Assembly (NCBI GenBank): GCA_949300375.1
Contig: CASGEB010000009.1
Span: forward strand, 1-61,819
Reading direction: 5' to 3'
Length of the DNA: 61,819 bases
DNA from: an uncultured Pseudomonadota bacterium
GTDB lineage: Bacteria; Pseudomonadota; Alphaproteobacteria; RF32; CAG-239
Shown here in pieces: positions 1 through 9,015 of this stretch. Made by a program: the position numbers and the translations under genes. A model generated the notes under the pieces. That model searched no databases. It was not told where the DNA came from and saw nothing but the letters and a program-made list of their open reading frames with translations. Position 1 is the stretch's first letter, and each line of letters starts with the position of its first letter.

Positions 1-1
1 T

Positions 2-562
2 TATTCCAGCGAAACCGGATGTTCCTGCGGAACTTATTCCTGCTCTGACGGCTGCGGCGGAACAAGAAAATGTTGTTCTTCCTGTCCCGACCCCGAACCA
101 GAGCCGGATCCTACGCCAAGCTGCACGCATTCAACCCACAAAAGCTGCTCTTACGGCTGCGCATCTTATTGCCCTTGTTGTTCCGCCTGCAAAACCTGCA
201 AATCCGCTCCGCCTATTGAGGACGATGATGAAGAGGATACCACGCCTGTCGACCCCTGCGCCGGCGTATCCTGCCCAACAGCAAAAACTTGCTCTAACGG
301 TTGTGCAAGCAGTTCAACTGCTACAAGCTGCTGCCCGTCCGTATGCACTTCGTGCAAACCATGTTACATATGCTATGGGACTTGTTATGATGAACCTATG
401 TCTGAATGTGCCGGTTCTTGCTACCCGAGTGGCTGGTCTTGCATTGACTATCCGGAATGGGAAGATCCCAGCTCTCCTGGGGCTGGAAACGCCACTTGGT
501 ATTATTGCGCCTGTCCGCCCGGATATAAAAATATGAGCGATTGCAGTTGTTCTCTGCAATAA
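2..562 (+). CDS. Cys-rich secreted-type protein, C-terminal part (5' end outside window)
   Basis: An open frame runs from the left edge to a TAA stop and gives 186 residues without an internal stop; the start lies outside the window. The protein is dense in Cys, Ser, Pro and Gly, with clusters such as CSYGCASYCPCC and CKPCYICYGTC. Acidic and Pro-rich linkers (EPEPDP and EDDDEED) separate the Cys clusters. It ends in a CPPGYKNMSDCSC motif that resembles the CPAGY and CLPGYIEWC turns of the Cys-rich proteins at 9016 and 41518. It does not show the alpha, beta or gamma modules of those proteins, so it is a divergent relative at best. It converges on pgeF, with a hairpin between them. Function is unknown; an extracytoplasmic, disulfide-bonded protein is inferred from composition. 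Confidence 0.75.
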   Translation, partial: YSSETGCSCGTYSCSDGCGGTRKCCSSCPDPEPEPDPTPSCTHSTHKSCSYGCASYCPCCSACKTCKSAPPIEDDDEEDTTPVDPCAGVSCPTAKTCSNGCASSSTATSCCPSVCTSCKPCYICYGTCYDEPMSECAGSCYPSGWSCIDYPEWEDPSSPGAGNATWYYCACPPGYKNMSDCSCSLQ

Positions 563-568
563 AGCTCT

Positions 569-598
569 AAAAAATCCTCGGCCTTGCACCGGGGATTT
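569..598 (-). terminator. Intrinsic terminator of deoB-pgeF
   Basis: A 10-bp stem (AAATCCTCGG with CCGGGGATTT, one wobble pair) and a 7-base loop are followed, on the minus strand, by a U-run (A-run at 569-574 on the plus strand). It lies just past the pgeF stop. The stem could also slow transcription of the converging Cys-rich gene, but there is no U-run in that direction. Confidence 0.7.
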
Positions 599-605
599 GG
601 CTAAA

Positions 606-1367
606 CTACAACCTGATAAGCGAAGCCTGGCAGGGAAAATCTTTCGGATCCCCTGCCAGTCCCTGATGACAATTACGGCGGTAGCTGAAATAATGCTTTT
701 CCTCTTGATAGGTATCAATTCCCGATACTGTAATATTTTTAATGCCGTATTGTCCCAAACGGAATTTAACCAGCCCCTCCAAATCAAATTGAAAATGGGC
801 ATTATCCTTTCCGGGAGCAAAAAAACGTTCATACAAAGGACTAACCGCTGTGCATTCCTCTTTCACTTCTGCCCCGACTTCAAATGACGGCTGTTGAATA
901 CACGGACCGAGCGCTGCGGCAATACATTCCGGCGCAGCCCCTTTCTTAAGCATTAAATCCAACGTATTTTCCAACACGCCGCGAACAGCGCCGCGCCAGC
1001 CGGCATGAGCCACCGCAATCACGCCATGCTCATAATCCGCCATCAACACCGGCGTACAATCGGCAGTAAACAGACCAAGTACCATTCCGGGCGTTTTTGT
1101 TACAACGCCGTCCGCCGCAATCTTTCCGATCGACGCTTCTTCGGCAAAATAAACATCCGTGCCTGACTGCTGCGCCAACACCATCAGATTCTCAAATTTG
1201 CCGCCGACGGTTTCAACCGCAATCCTCCGGTTTTCATCAACCCGGGCAGCAATATCCCCACACATTTTTCGCACGTTCAGACTGGCATATTTACCTTCCG
1301 AAACACCGCCTTCGCGCCCCAAAAAGCAATGCCGTTCCGCCGGCAGATTCGCCGCCCGGTAGCTCAT
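606..1367 (-). CDS. pgeF: PgeF/YfiH-type multi-copper-oxidase-like purine nucleoside phosphorylase
   Basis: The 253-residue protein has the full YfiH/DUF152 pattern: GVSEGKYASLN near residue 20, FTADCTPV with the metal-binding Cys, AHAGWRG with a metal-binding His, and GPCI. Family members use a zinc site of two His and one Cys and are reported to phosphorolyse purine nucleosides or deaminate adenosine; in E. coli PgeF also edits peptidoglycan precursors. The start ATG overlaps the deoB stop by 4 bp (ATGA), so the two genes are translationally coupled. Pairing with phosphopentomutase fits a nucleoside salvage role, since the ribose-1-phosphate released by one is the substrate of the other. 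The family assignment is firm; the substrate in this organism is inferred. Confidence 0.9.
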   Translation of the reverse strand: MSYRAANLPAERHCFLGREGGVSEGKYASLNVRKMCGDIAARVDENRRIAVETVGGKFENLMVLAQQSGTDVYFAEEASIGKIAADGVVTKTPGMVLGLFTADCTPVLMADYEHGVIAVAHAGWRGAVRGVLENTLDLMLKKGAAPECIAAALGPCIQQPSFEVGAEVKEECTAVSPLYERFFAPGKDNAHFQFDLEGLVKFRLGQYGIKNITVSGIDTYQEEKHYFSYRRNCHQGLAGDPKDFPCQASLIRL

Positions 1368-2581
1368 TTGCCCTCCCGCGTCAAAAAAGATGTCCCATAC
1401 TTCATTTTCTCCAGTCCGAAATATTCGGCAATTGTCTGCGCAATATCGGCAAATGTCCGGCGATGCCCGATAAATTCGGATTTTATCTTTTTGCCGAACA
1501 TAATAACCGGCACAAACTCGCGCGTATGATCCGTTCCGGCATAGGTCGGGTCATTACCGTGGTCAGCCGTAATAAAAACAATATCATCGTCTCGCAAAAC
1601 CTGTTCGATTTCCGGCAAACGGCTGTCAAAATATTCCAGCCCGCCGGCATAGCCTGCCACATCGCGGCGATGTCCCCATAACATATCAAAATCCACAAAA
1701 TTAGTAAAAACAATGCTGCCGCCGGGAACATTTTTAACCTCGTTAAGAGTCACGTTCCACAGTTCTTCCAATCCGCTGGCTTTCAGTTCTTTAGTCGTTC
1801 CCTGATGCGCATAAATATCACCGATTTTTCCGATGGCAACCACATTGCCGCCGGCATTTTTAACCTTGTCCAATATCGTCTCATCCGGCGGTGTTACCGA
1901 ATAGTCATGACGGTTTTTGGTTCGCACAAATTCGCCGGCCTTTTCTCCGACAAACGGACGGGCGATAATCCGGGCAATCCGATAAGGTTTAACTGCCTCA
2001 AAAGCAACCTCGCAAAGTTTATACAGGCGTTCCAGCCCAAAATATTTTTCATGCGCGGCAATCTGCAGACAACTGTCGGCAGAAGTATAAAAAATCGGTT
2101 TTCCGGTTTTGATATGTTCGTCGCCCAGCTCCTGGATGATGACTGTACCCGACGCTGCCTTATTGCCGAGAATCCCGTCTATACCGGCCTTTTGACAAAT
2201 CTCCGAAACCAACTCCGGCGGAAAAGACGGATAATCGGGTTTAAAATATCCCCATTCAAACAAAACCGGCACGCCGGCCATTTCCCAATGTCCGGAAGAC
2301 GTATCTTTGGCATGGCTGATCTCCTGCATAAAACCAAATTTTGCTTCCACCGACATTTTTGCCGGCGGCTGCACACCGAGCGGCGGAAAATATCCGCAGG
2401 CGGCTTTGGAAATCTCCGCCAGACCGAGATGCACCAGATTCGGAATTTTCAAACCCTGGTTTACCGTTGCAATATGGATAAAAGTATTGGCTCCGATATT
2501 GTCAAACTTGTCTGCGTCCGGCGCCTCTCCGACCCCGAATGAATCCATCATCAAAATGATCACTCTACCGTTTTTATTCAT
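1364..2581 (-). CDS. deoB: Phosphopentomutase
   Basis: DeoB interconverts (deoxy)ribose-1-phosphate and 5-phosphate, linking nucleoside phosphorolysis to the pentose phosphate pathway in the cytosol. The 405-residue length is normal for the family. Alkaline-phosphatase-fold motifs are present: MMDSFGVGEAPDAD (first metal aspartate, residue 13), DTSSGHWEM in the phospho-acceptor region, and TADHGNDPTYAGTDHTRE near residue 340 with the remaining metal ligands. It is the first gene of a two-gene unit with pgeF. A terminator follows atpC and a consensus promoter lies between atpC and deoB, so the pair is transcribed separately from the ATP synthase operon. Confidence 0.96.
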   Translation of the reverse strand: MNKNGRVIILMMDSFGVGEAPDADKFDNIGANTFIHIATVNQGLKIPNLVHLGLAEISKAACGYFPPLGVQPPAKMSVEAKFGFMQEISHAKDTSSGHWEMAGVPVLFEWGYFKPDYPSFPPELVSEICQKAGIDGILGNKAASGTVIIQELGDEHIKTGKPIFYTSADSCLQIAAHEKYFGLERLYKLCEVAFEAVKPYRIARIIARPFVGEKAGEFVRTKNRHDYSVTPPDETILDKVKNAGGNVVAIGKIGDIYAHQGTTKELKASGLEELWNVTLNEVKNVPGGSIVFTNFVDFDMLWGHRRDVAGYAGGLEYFDSRLPEIEQVLRDDDIVFITADHGNDPTYAGTDHTREFVPVIMFGKKIKSEFIGHRRTFADIAQTIAEYFGLEKMKYGTSFLTREGK

Positions 2582-2611
2582 AAGCTTCGCCTTTCAATAT
2601 TACCTTGCCGG

Positions 2612-2640
2612 ATTATATGCCCACGCACCGTTCCGGTCAA
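2612..2640 (-). promoter_or_regulatory. Promoter of deoB-pgeF
   Basis: Read on the minus strand, TTGACC (2640-2635), a 17-bp spacer and TATAAT (2617-2612) form a near-consensus sigma-70 promoter 31 bp upstream of the deoB ATG. GAAAGGCG precedes the start as a ribosome binding site. Confidence 0.75.
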
Positions 2641-2650
2641 CCTTGGTCAT

Positions 2651-2682
2651 AAAAAAATCCCCGCAGCAAAAAGCGCGGAGAT
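2651..2682 (-). terminator. Intrinsic terminator of the atp operon
   Basis: On the minus strand, ATCTCCGC pairs with GCGGGGAT (one wobble pair) and is followed by seven U residues. It lies 17-48 bp after the atpC stop and just upstream of the deoB promoter. Confidence 0.75.
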
Positions 2683-2698
2683 TTCAAACAGGAAAAAT

Positions 2699-3073
2699 TT
2701 AACGATTCAACAAAGTCAGCTTATCAATAATCATCTGATAAAAATCTTTGTCGTCCTGATGAGCCGCCTCGTCCCTTTTTTCCGTCGCCCGGGCAATGTC
2801 AATATTATCAAAAGCCACAACTTTCTCAGCCGAAACCGCACACCTGTTGCGGGCAATATCCGCTACGCCGCCTTTAATAAAATAACGCTCCTGAGGTTTG
2901 TTGTCTTTGTCAAGCACCTGAAGCAGGCCGTTTGTCAACAAAACAAGCGTCGGCGCCCGGTCGGGAAGAATGGTGATATCCCCGTTTGCCGCCGGCAAAA
3001 CCACTTTGGCAACCGCCGCCGTCATTGAAATTTTATATGGCCGCGACAAGCGGAAAATAATCTCATTTCTCAT
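2699..3073 (-). CDS. atpC: F1-ATP synthase epsilon subunit
   Basis: The epsilon subunit is part of the F1 central stalk and controls rotation and ATP hydrolysis. The 124-residue protein has the beta-sandwich domain signatures (VVLPAANGDITILPDRAP and the FIKGGVADI region) and a short C-terminal helical part (EKRDEAAHQDDKDFYQMIIDK). The helical hairpin is compressed compared with E. coli (about 139 residues). It is the last gene of atpHAGDC, 61 bp after atpD, and is followed by a terminator. Confidence 0.93.
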   Translation of the reverse strand: MRNEIIFRLSRPYKISMTAAVAKVVLPAANGDITILPDRAPTLVLLTNGLLQVLDKDNKPQERYFIKGGVADIARNRCAVSAEKVVAFDNIDIARATEKRDEAAHQDDKDFYQMIIDKLTLLNR

Positions 3074-3134
3074 CTTCTTTTCCTTTTTTACTACTCAGAC
3101 CAAATCTGCTTTTTTCAGCCGGTTTTCGTATCTG

Positions 3135-4814
<1,680 letters not shown>

Positions 4815-4852
4815 CTATAAACCGTTTGTTATTTATAATAATTTTTTTTTAA

Positions 4853-5255
4853 ACCATCGTAAAACCGCTCTAATCTTTCCTCTTTTAGTCTGCTTTTAGA
4901 GAGATAGACAAAGTGGTTTCTAGATGTGAGAAAAATTTTAGTGTACACAGAAGTACATGAATTTTTCGAACCATCGTAAAACCGCTTTAGATACCCTATA
5001 AAAGCGGACTAATAATTTTGTTTTAGAGGAGCAGATAAAGTAATTTTTGAAGGCGAAAAAAATTCTAGTGTACACAAAAGTACATGAATTTTTTGAGACC
5101 GAGCAAAATTGCTCTACGCTTTCCTCTTTTAGTCTGCTTTTAGAGAGATAGATAAAGTGGTTTCTAGATGTGAGAAAAATTTTAGTGTACACAGAAGTAC
5201 ATGAATTTTTCGAACCATCGTAAAACCGCTTTAGATACTCTATAAAAGCGGACTA
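4853..5255. repeat. Tandem repeats of about 122 bp inside the atp operon
   Basis: This fills the 447-bp gap between atpD and atpG. The segment 4875-5011 recurs at 5119-5255 with about two mismatches in 137 bp. A diverged unit (about 5017-5116) lies midway, so the array has a period near 122 bp. Each good copy contains a block bounded by imperfect 16-bp inverted repeats, TAGTCTGCTTTTAGAG (4886-4901) and CTATAAAAGCGGACTA (4996-5011), like a small palindrome-ended element. GTGTACAC and AGTACATGAATTTTT are common to all units. The last copy runs into atpG and supplies its TAG stop (5253-5255). There is no convincing gene inside; a 255-bp open frame (4938-5192) only translates the repeat. Confidence 0.85.
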
Positions 5256-6173
5256 TATTGCTTCTGCGCCTGAAATAATCTCAGTCAATTCCGTCGTAAT
5301 CGCGGTTTGACGGATTCTGTTATATTTCAGGGTCAGACGGGAAATCATATCTTTGGCATTGCGCGTCGCATTATCCATAGAGGTCATCCGCGCGCCATGC
5401 TCCGAAGCCTGCGAATGGACAACCGCCTGAAACAAACTGGCCTTAAACATCAGCGGTAAAAGTCCTGCCAGCAGTTCCATTTTGTCAGGCTCATAATCAT
5501 AAAACGCGCCACGAACAACATTCGTCGGCAGATTAAGTTTGTTATACTCAAAATCCTCAATCTTCACCGGCAAAATCGAACTGATTTTTACCTGACGGCT
5601 GATTGCCGAAACAAAATAGCTGAACACCGCCTCACAGCAATCAATTTCGCCTTTGTCATAGGCGGCCAAAATCTGCCGGGCAATATCAGATGCCTCATAA
5701 TATTTGGCACCTTTGCTGCCTAATCCTTCCAACGTTTCGACAATCAGTCCGGCATACTTGCGTTTCAGAATATCCCGTCCTTTCTTACCGATGCAAAAAA
5801 CCTTAACTTTTTTGCCTTCCGCCAACAGTTCCTCAATCCGTTTGACCGCGGCTCTGGCCACATTGCTGTTAAAACCGCCGCACAAACCGCGATCGGATGT
5901 GAAAACAATCAAAAGATAAGTTTCATCCTTGCCTGTTCCGCGCAAGAGTTTGGGATAAATATAGCTGACGCCCCTTGCCGTTTCTTCCTGCTTGAGTTCA
6001 AAATAAACCCGGTTGGCAGAAGAAACGAGGTTATTGTTGTAGAAAGACGACTTCTCTATCAAACCCTGAGCCCGGCGCAGGCGGGAAGCTGCCACCAGTT
6101 TCATCGCCGACGTAATTTTCTGCGTCGATTTGATGGATTCAATCCGAGTGCGTAATTCTTTCAAACCTGCCAT
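5253..6173 (-). CDS. atpG: F1-ATP synthase gamma subunit
   Basis: Gamma is the rotating central shaft of F1. The 306-residue protein opens with LKELRTRIESIKSTQKITSAMK and closes with a helix containing MTSMDNATRNAKDMI and YNRIRQTAITTELTEIISGA, the paired terminal helices of the coiled-coil shaft. FTSDRGLCGGFN marks the central Rossmann-like domain. The GAGAGGCAGG ribosome binding site lies a few bases before the ATG. The stop codon falls in the terminal inverted repeat of the downstream repeat array, so the final codons may have been set by insertion of the repeat; the EIISGAEAI ending is nevertheless normal. Confidence 0.97.
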   Translation of the reverse strand: MAGLKELRTRIESIKSTQKITSAMKLVAASRLRRAQGLIEKSSFYNNNLVSSANRVYFELKQEETARGVSYIYPKLLRGTGKDETYLLIVFTSDRGLCGGFNSNVARAAVKRIEELLAEGKKVKVFCIGKKGRDILKRKYAGLIVETLEGLGSKGAKYYEASDIARQILAAYDKGEIDCCEAVFSYFVSAISRQVKISSILPVKIEDFEYNKLNLPTNVVRGAFYDYEPDKMELLAGLLPLMFKASLFQAVVHSQASEHGARMTSMDNATRNAKDMISRLTLKYNRIRQTAITTELTEIISGAEAI

Positions 6174-6185
6174 AACCTGCCTCTC

Positions 6186-7736
6186 TTACGCTGCCTTTTC
6201 CTCACCGAGATATTCTGCCAGAAAACCGTCATAAAAGGCTTTAAGGGCACTCTCGGTATCTTCGGAAATAATCCTGTCTTTTCTGATACTTTCCAAAAGT
6301 TTCGGCTGATTTGCCTTCAAAGACGCAATGGCTTTTTTCTCAAAATCCTGCACTTCTTTAATGGCAATTTTATCCAAATATCCTTTGACACCGGCAAAAA
6401 TCGCCACGACTTCTTCTTCAACCGGCATCGGATGATTAACCGGCTGTTTCAAAAGTTCGGTCAGACGGGCTCCGCGCGCCAGCAGATTCTGCGTAGATGC
6501 ATCCAAATCGGAAGCAAACTGTGCAAACGCCGCCATTTCGCGATACTGAGCCAATTCCAATTTGATAGAACCGGCAACCTGTTTCATGGCCTTAATCTGC
6601 GCGGCAGACCCCACACGACTGACGGAAATGCCGACATTTACGGCCGGACGCACGCCCTGAAAGAACAAATTGGTCTCCAAAAAAATCTGCCCGTCGGTAA
6701 TTGAAATCACATTGGTCGGAATATAAGCCGAAACGTCTCCGGCCTGGGTTTCAATAACCGGCAGTGCGGTCAGAGAACCGGCGCCTTCTTCGTCGCTCAT
6801 TTTAGCCGCACGCTCCAGCAAACGCGAATGCAGATAAAAGACGTCGCCCGGATAAGCTTCACGCCCCGGCGGGCGGCGAAGAAGCAAAGACATCTGGCGA
6901 TAAGCCGTCGCCTGTTTGGACAGGTCGTCATAAAAGATAACGGCATGCATACCGTTGTCGCGGAAATACTCGCCCATTGCGCATCCGGAATACGGAGCCA
7001 GATACTGCATCGGCGCTGAATCCGACGCCGTTGCGGCCACGACAATGGTATAATCCATCGCGCCGTGATCCCGCAAAGTTTTAACAACCTGGGCAACGGT
7101 AGAACGTTTTTGTCCTACCGCAACATAAATACAATACAATTTATCTTTTTCCGATTTTGCTTTATCGTTAATCGACTTCTGGTTCAAAATCGTATCAATG
7201 ATAATGGATGTTTTTCCGGTCTGGCGGTCGCCGATGATAAGTTCGCGCTGGCCGCGGCCGATTGGAATAAGGCTGTCAATTATCTTCAAACCGGTCTGCA
7301 TCGGTTCATGAACGCTGCGGCGTGCAATAATGCCCGGAGCCTTAACTTCAGACATGCTGTACTCAGCGGCTTTAATCTCGCCTTTGCCGTCAATCGGTTT
7401 TCCGAGTGCATCAACCACGCGTCCGAGCAGTTCTTTGCCGACCGGAACGCTGACGATGCTGTCCGTTCTTTTAACCATATCGCCTTCGCGGATAAATTCG
7501 TCCGAACCGAAAATAACCACACCGACATTGTCTTCCTCCAGGTTCAGAGCCATTCCCTTAACACCGCTGGAAAATTCTACCAGTTCGCCGGCCTGAACTT
7601 TTTCCAAGCCATAAACTCGTGCAATTCCATCACCGACAGACAAAACCTGCCCGACTTCGGCCACATCGGCCATAATGTCGGAACCTTCGATTTTTTCTTT
7701 GATAATGGAAGATATCTCGCTGACGTTTACAGACAT
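6186..7736 (-). CDS. atpA: F1-ATP synthase alpha subunit
   Basis: Alpha is the non-catalytic nucleotide-binding subunit that alternates with beta in the F1 hexamer. The 516-residue length is typical. The Walker A motif is [10 protein letters not shown] near residue 170, and the arginine-finger region [17 protein letters not shown] lies near residue 375. The N-terminal part ([14 protein letters not shown]) is the region that contacts delta. Its ATG overlaps the atpH stop by one base (TAATG) and it is 12 bp from atpG, so the three are co-translated. Confidence 0.98.
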   Translation of the reverse strand: MSVNVSEISSIIKEKIEGSDIMADVAEVGQVLSVGDGIARVYGLEKVQAGELVEFSSGVKGMALNLEEDNVGVVIFGSDEFIREGDMVKRTDSIVSVPVGKELLGRVVDALGKPIDGKGEIKAAEYSMSEVKAPGIIARRSVHEPMQTGLKIIDSLIPIGRGQRELIIGDRQTGKTSIIIDTILNQKSINDKAKSEKDKLYCIYVAVGQKRSTVAQVVKTLRDHGAMDYTIVVAATASDSAPMQYLAPYSGCAMGEYFRDNGMHAVIFYDDLSKQATAYRQMSLLLRRPPGREAYPGDVFYLHSRLLERAAKMSDEEGAGSLTALPVIETQAGDVSAYIPTNVISITDGQIFLETNLFFQGVRPAVNVGISVSRVGSAAQIKAMKQVAGSIKLELAQYREMAAFAQFASDLDASTQNLLARGARLTELLKQPVNHPMPVEEEVVAIFAGVKGYLDKIAIKEVQDFEKKAIASLKANQPKLLESIRKDRIISEDTESALKAFYDGFLAEYLGEEKAA

Positions 7737-8290
7737 TATTGTCCACCTTTCATTATGTGTTCAAGACGATTCAGTTTTGCCAGGATAGTATCATCTATCA
7801 TGTTTGAACCGAATTTAATCTGCAGTCCACCCAAGATTTCCGGACAGACTTGATAATTAATCAAAACTTTCTGATTAAGCATTTTTTCCAAAGCAGCCTG
7901 CAGTTTTTTGTTCTGAGCCGGATTAAGAGGTTTTACGGCCTTCACTTGCACCTCGGCAATCCCGGCGCATTTATTGGCATAATGCTCAAATTCTTCCAAA
8001 ATAGATGCAAACTCTGCAAAACGTCCGTTTTCAGCCAAAATATCAAGGCAGCTTAACGTTTCGCGGTCAAGTTTCAGCTTATGCACAATCTGCTTTAAGG
8101 TATCTTTTTTAATTTGCGTTTCAATAATCGGATTCGCAAAAAACTTAACAAAATCAGGCAGCGCCGAAATCTCGGACAACAGCAGCGCCACATCTTTTTT
8201 AACCTTTTCAAGAACCTTCTTTTCTGCCGCCGCCTCATACAAAGCAATGGCATAAATAGAAGCTACTTTAGATTTTGAACGTTTTTTCAC
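7736..8290 (-). CDS. atpH: F1-ATP synthase delta subunit
   Basis: Delta joins the alpha3beta3 crown to the peripheral stalk. The 184-residue protein has the helical N-terminal domain ([14 protein letters not shown], then [14 protein letters not shown]) and the conserved C-terminal segment [18 protein letters not shown]. It is the first gene of atpHAGDC; the F0 genes are not adjacent, as usual in alphaproteobacteria. The only promoter candidate seen upstream is a TATAAT at 8330-8325 with a poor -35. In many alphaproteobacteria priA lies directly upstream of atpH; here a divergently oriented Cys-rich island separates them. Confidence 0.95.
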   Translation of the reverse strand: MKKRSKSKVASIYAIALYEAAAEKKVLEKVKKDVALLLSEISALPDFVKFFANPIIETQIKKDTLKQIVHKLKLDRETLSCLDILAENGRFAEFASILEEFEHYANKCAGIAEVQVKAVKPLNPAQNKKLQAALEKMLNQKVLINYQVCPEILGGLQIKFGSNMIDDTILAKLNRLEHIMKGGQ

Positions 8291-8506
8291 TTTTAAACAC
8301 TCGCAAAATCAATCCAATCTGGAAATTATAATATATAGCAATTTCTTTCTAATTTATTAACATTTGAGCCAATTTCCAAGCCCTTATTTTCAAATTTCCA
8401 GCAAAACGAATCCTGCCTGCGATTCGCTGAAAATAAAAATATTTTTTACGAACCTTTTTTTCCACATTTCACCCGATTTTCCGATTCTTTTTTCATTTTT
8501 TCTTTA
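8291..8506. other. AT-rich intergenic stretch upstream of atpH
   Basis: There is no open frame with coding character and no RNA gene that I recognise. It should hold the atp operon promoter; TATAAT on the minus strand at 8330-8325 is the only visible candidate. Confidence 0.4.
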
Positions 8507-8567
8507 GCCAAAATCCTCCCCCTGTTTTTCAATAATGCTTGACACACAAGCTTTGCTGTGTTATAGT
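8507..8567 (+). promoter_or_regulatory. Shared Cys-rich-gene promoter module, copy 1
   Basis: GCCAAAAT (8507-8514), TTCAATA, 4 bp, TTGACA (8539-8544), a 17-bp spacer and TATAGT (8562-8567). The order and total length (61 bp) match copies at 25421-25481 (minus), 41180-41240 and 61708-61768. The promoter core is a good sigma-70 match; the upstream GCCAAAAT could be an activator or repressor site. It drives the Cys-rich genes A-C after a leader of about 440 nt. Confidence 0.85.
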
Positions 8568-8643
8568 AATCTTGATGTTGTTCCGAGGAGTTGTTTCGGA
8601 GCGGCATCCACATCTCCTGCTGTCTCCGGATGTTTTGTTTTAA

Positions 8644-8731
8644 TGGTCATCCTCGGGCGGCTGGTTTTAATGGTCATCCCCGGGCGGCTGGTTACTTTAC
8701 GGTCATCCCCGGGCTTGACCCGGGGATCCAC
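8644..8731. repeat. Intergenic dyad repeat units in the leader of Cys-rich gene A
   Basis: Three units beginning GGTCATCC(C/T)CGGGC start at 8644, 8672 and 8701, spaced about 28 bp. The last ends in a hairpin, CCCCGGG-CTTGA-CCCGGGG. Related units occur at 8829-8976, in and after the second island, and at the right edge of the window. Confidence 0.75.
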
Positions 8732-8828
8732 AGGCAACGGCAGGGGTTGTGAATAACATAACACCCGTCATTGCCGGACTTGCCCTGCTCGGCAGAGTTG
8801 GTGAATGGCAAAGGACTTTAAAAGCATT

Positions 8829-8976
8829 GTCATCCTCGGGGCGGCTTGTTTTAATTGTCATCCCCGGGCTGCGACCCGGGGATCCAAATGAACAATAAAG
8901 CCTTATGATTGACCTGGATTCTCGGATCACACCCTCAGGGTGACGCCAAGTGGATTGCCGGGTCAAGCCCGGCAAT
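8829..8976. repeat. Further dyad repeats in the leader of Cys-rich gene A
   Basis: A GTCATCCTCGGGG unit (8829) is followed by GTCATCCCCGGG with hairpin arms CCCCGGG/CCCGGGG (about 8861-8881). A CACCCT/AGGGTG dyad follows (about 8929-8942). Last is the perfect hairpin ATTGCCGGG-TCAAG-CCCGGCAAT (8954-8976). The gene A ribosome binding site begins 25 bp after the final hairpin. Confidence 0.75.
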
Positions 8977-9015
8977 GACATAAGAAAAGAATTTTTATAA
9001 GGGAGGAGACCGAAA

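Noticed and set aside
4938-5192. 84-codon frame in the atp gap
   Set aside because: It exists because the repeat unit happens to lack stops; the product is internally repetitive and has no ribosome binding site.
4853-5255. Possible CRISPR array
   Set aside because: Units are about 122 bp in direct tandem with no short repeat-unique spacer alternation, and no cas genes are nearby.
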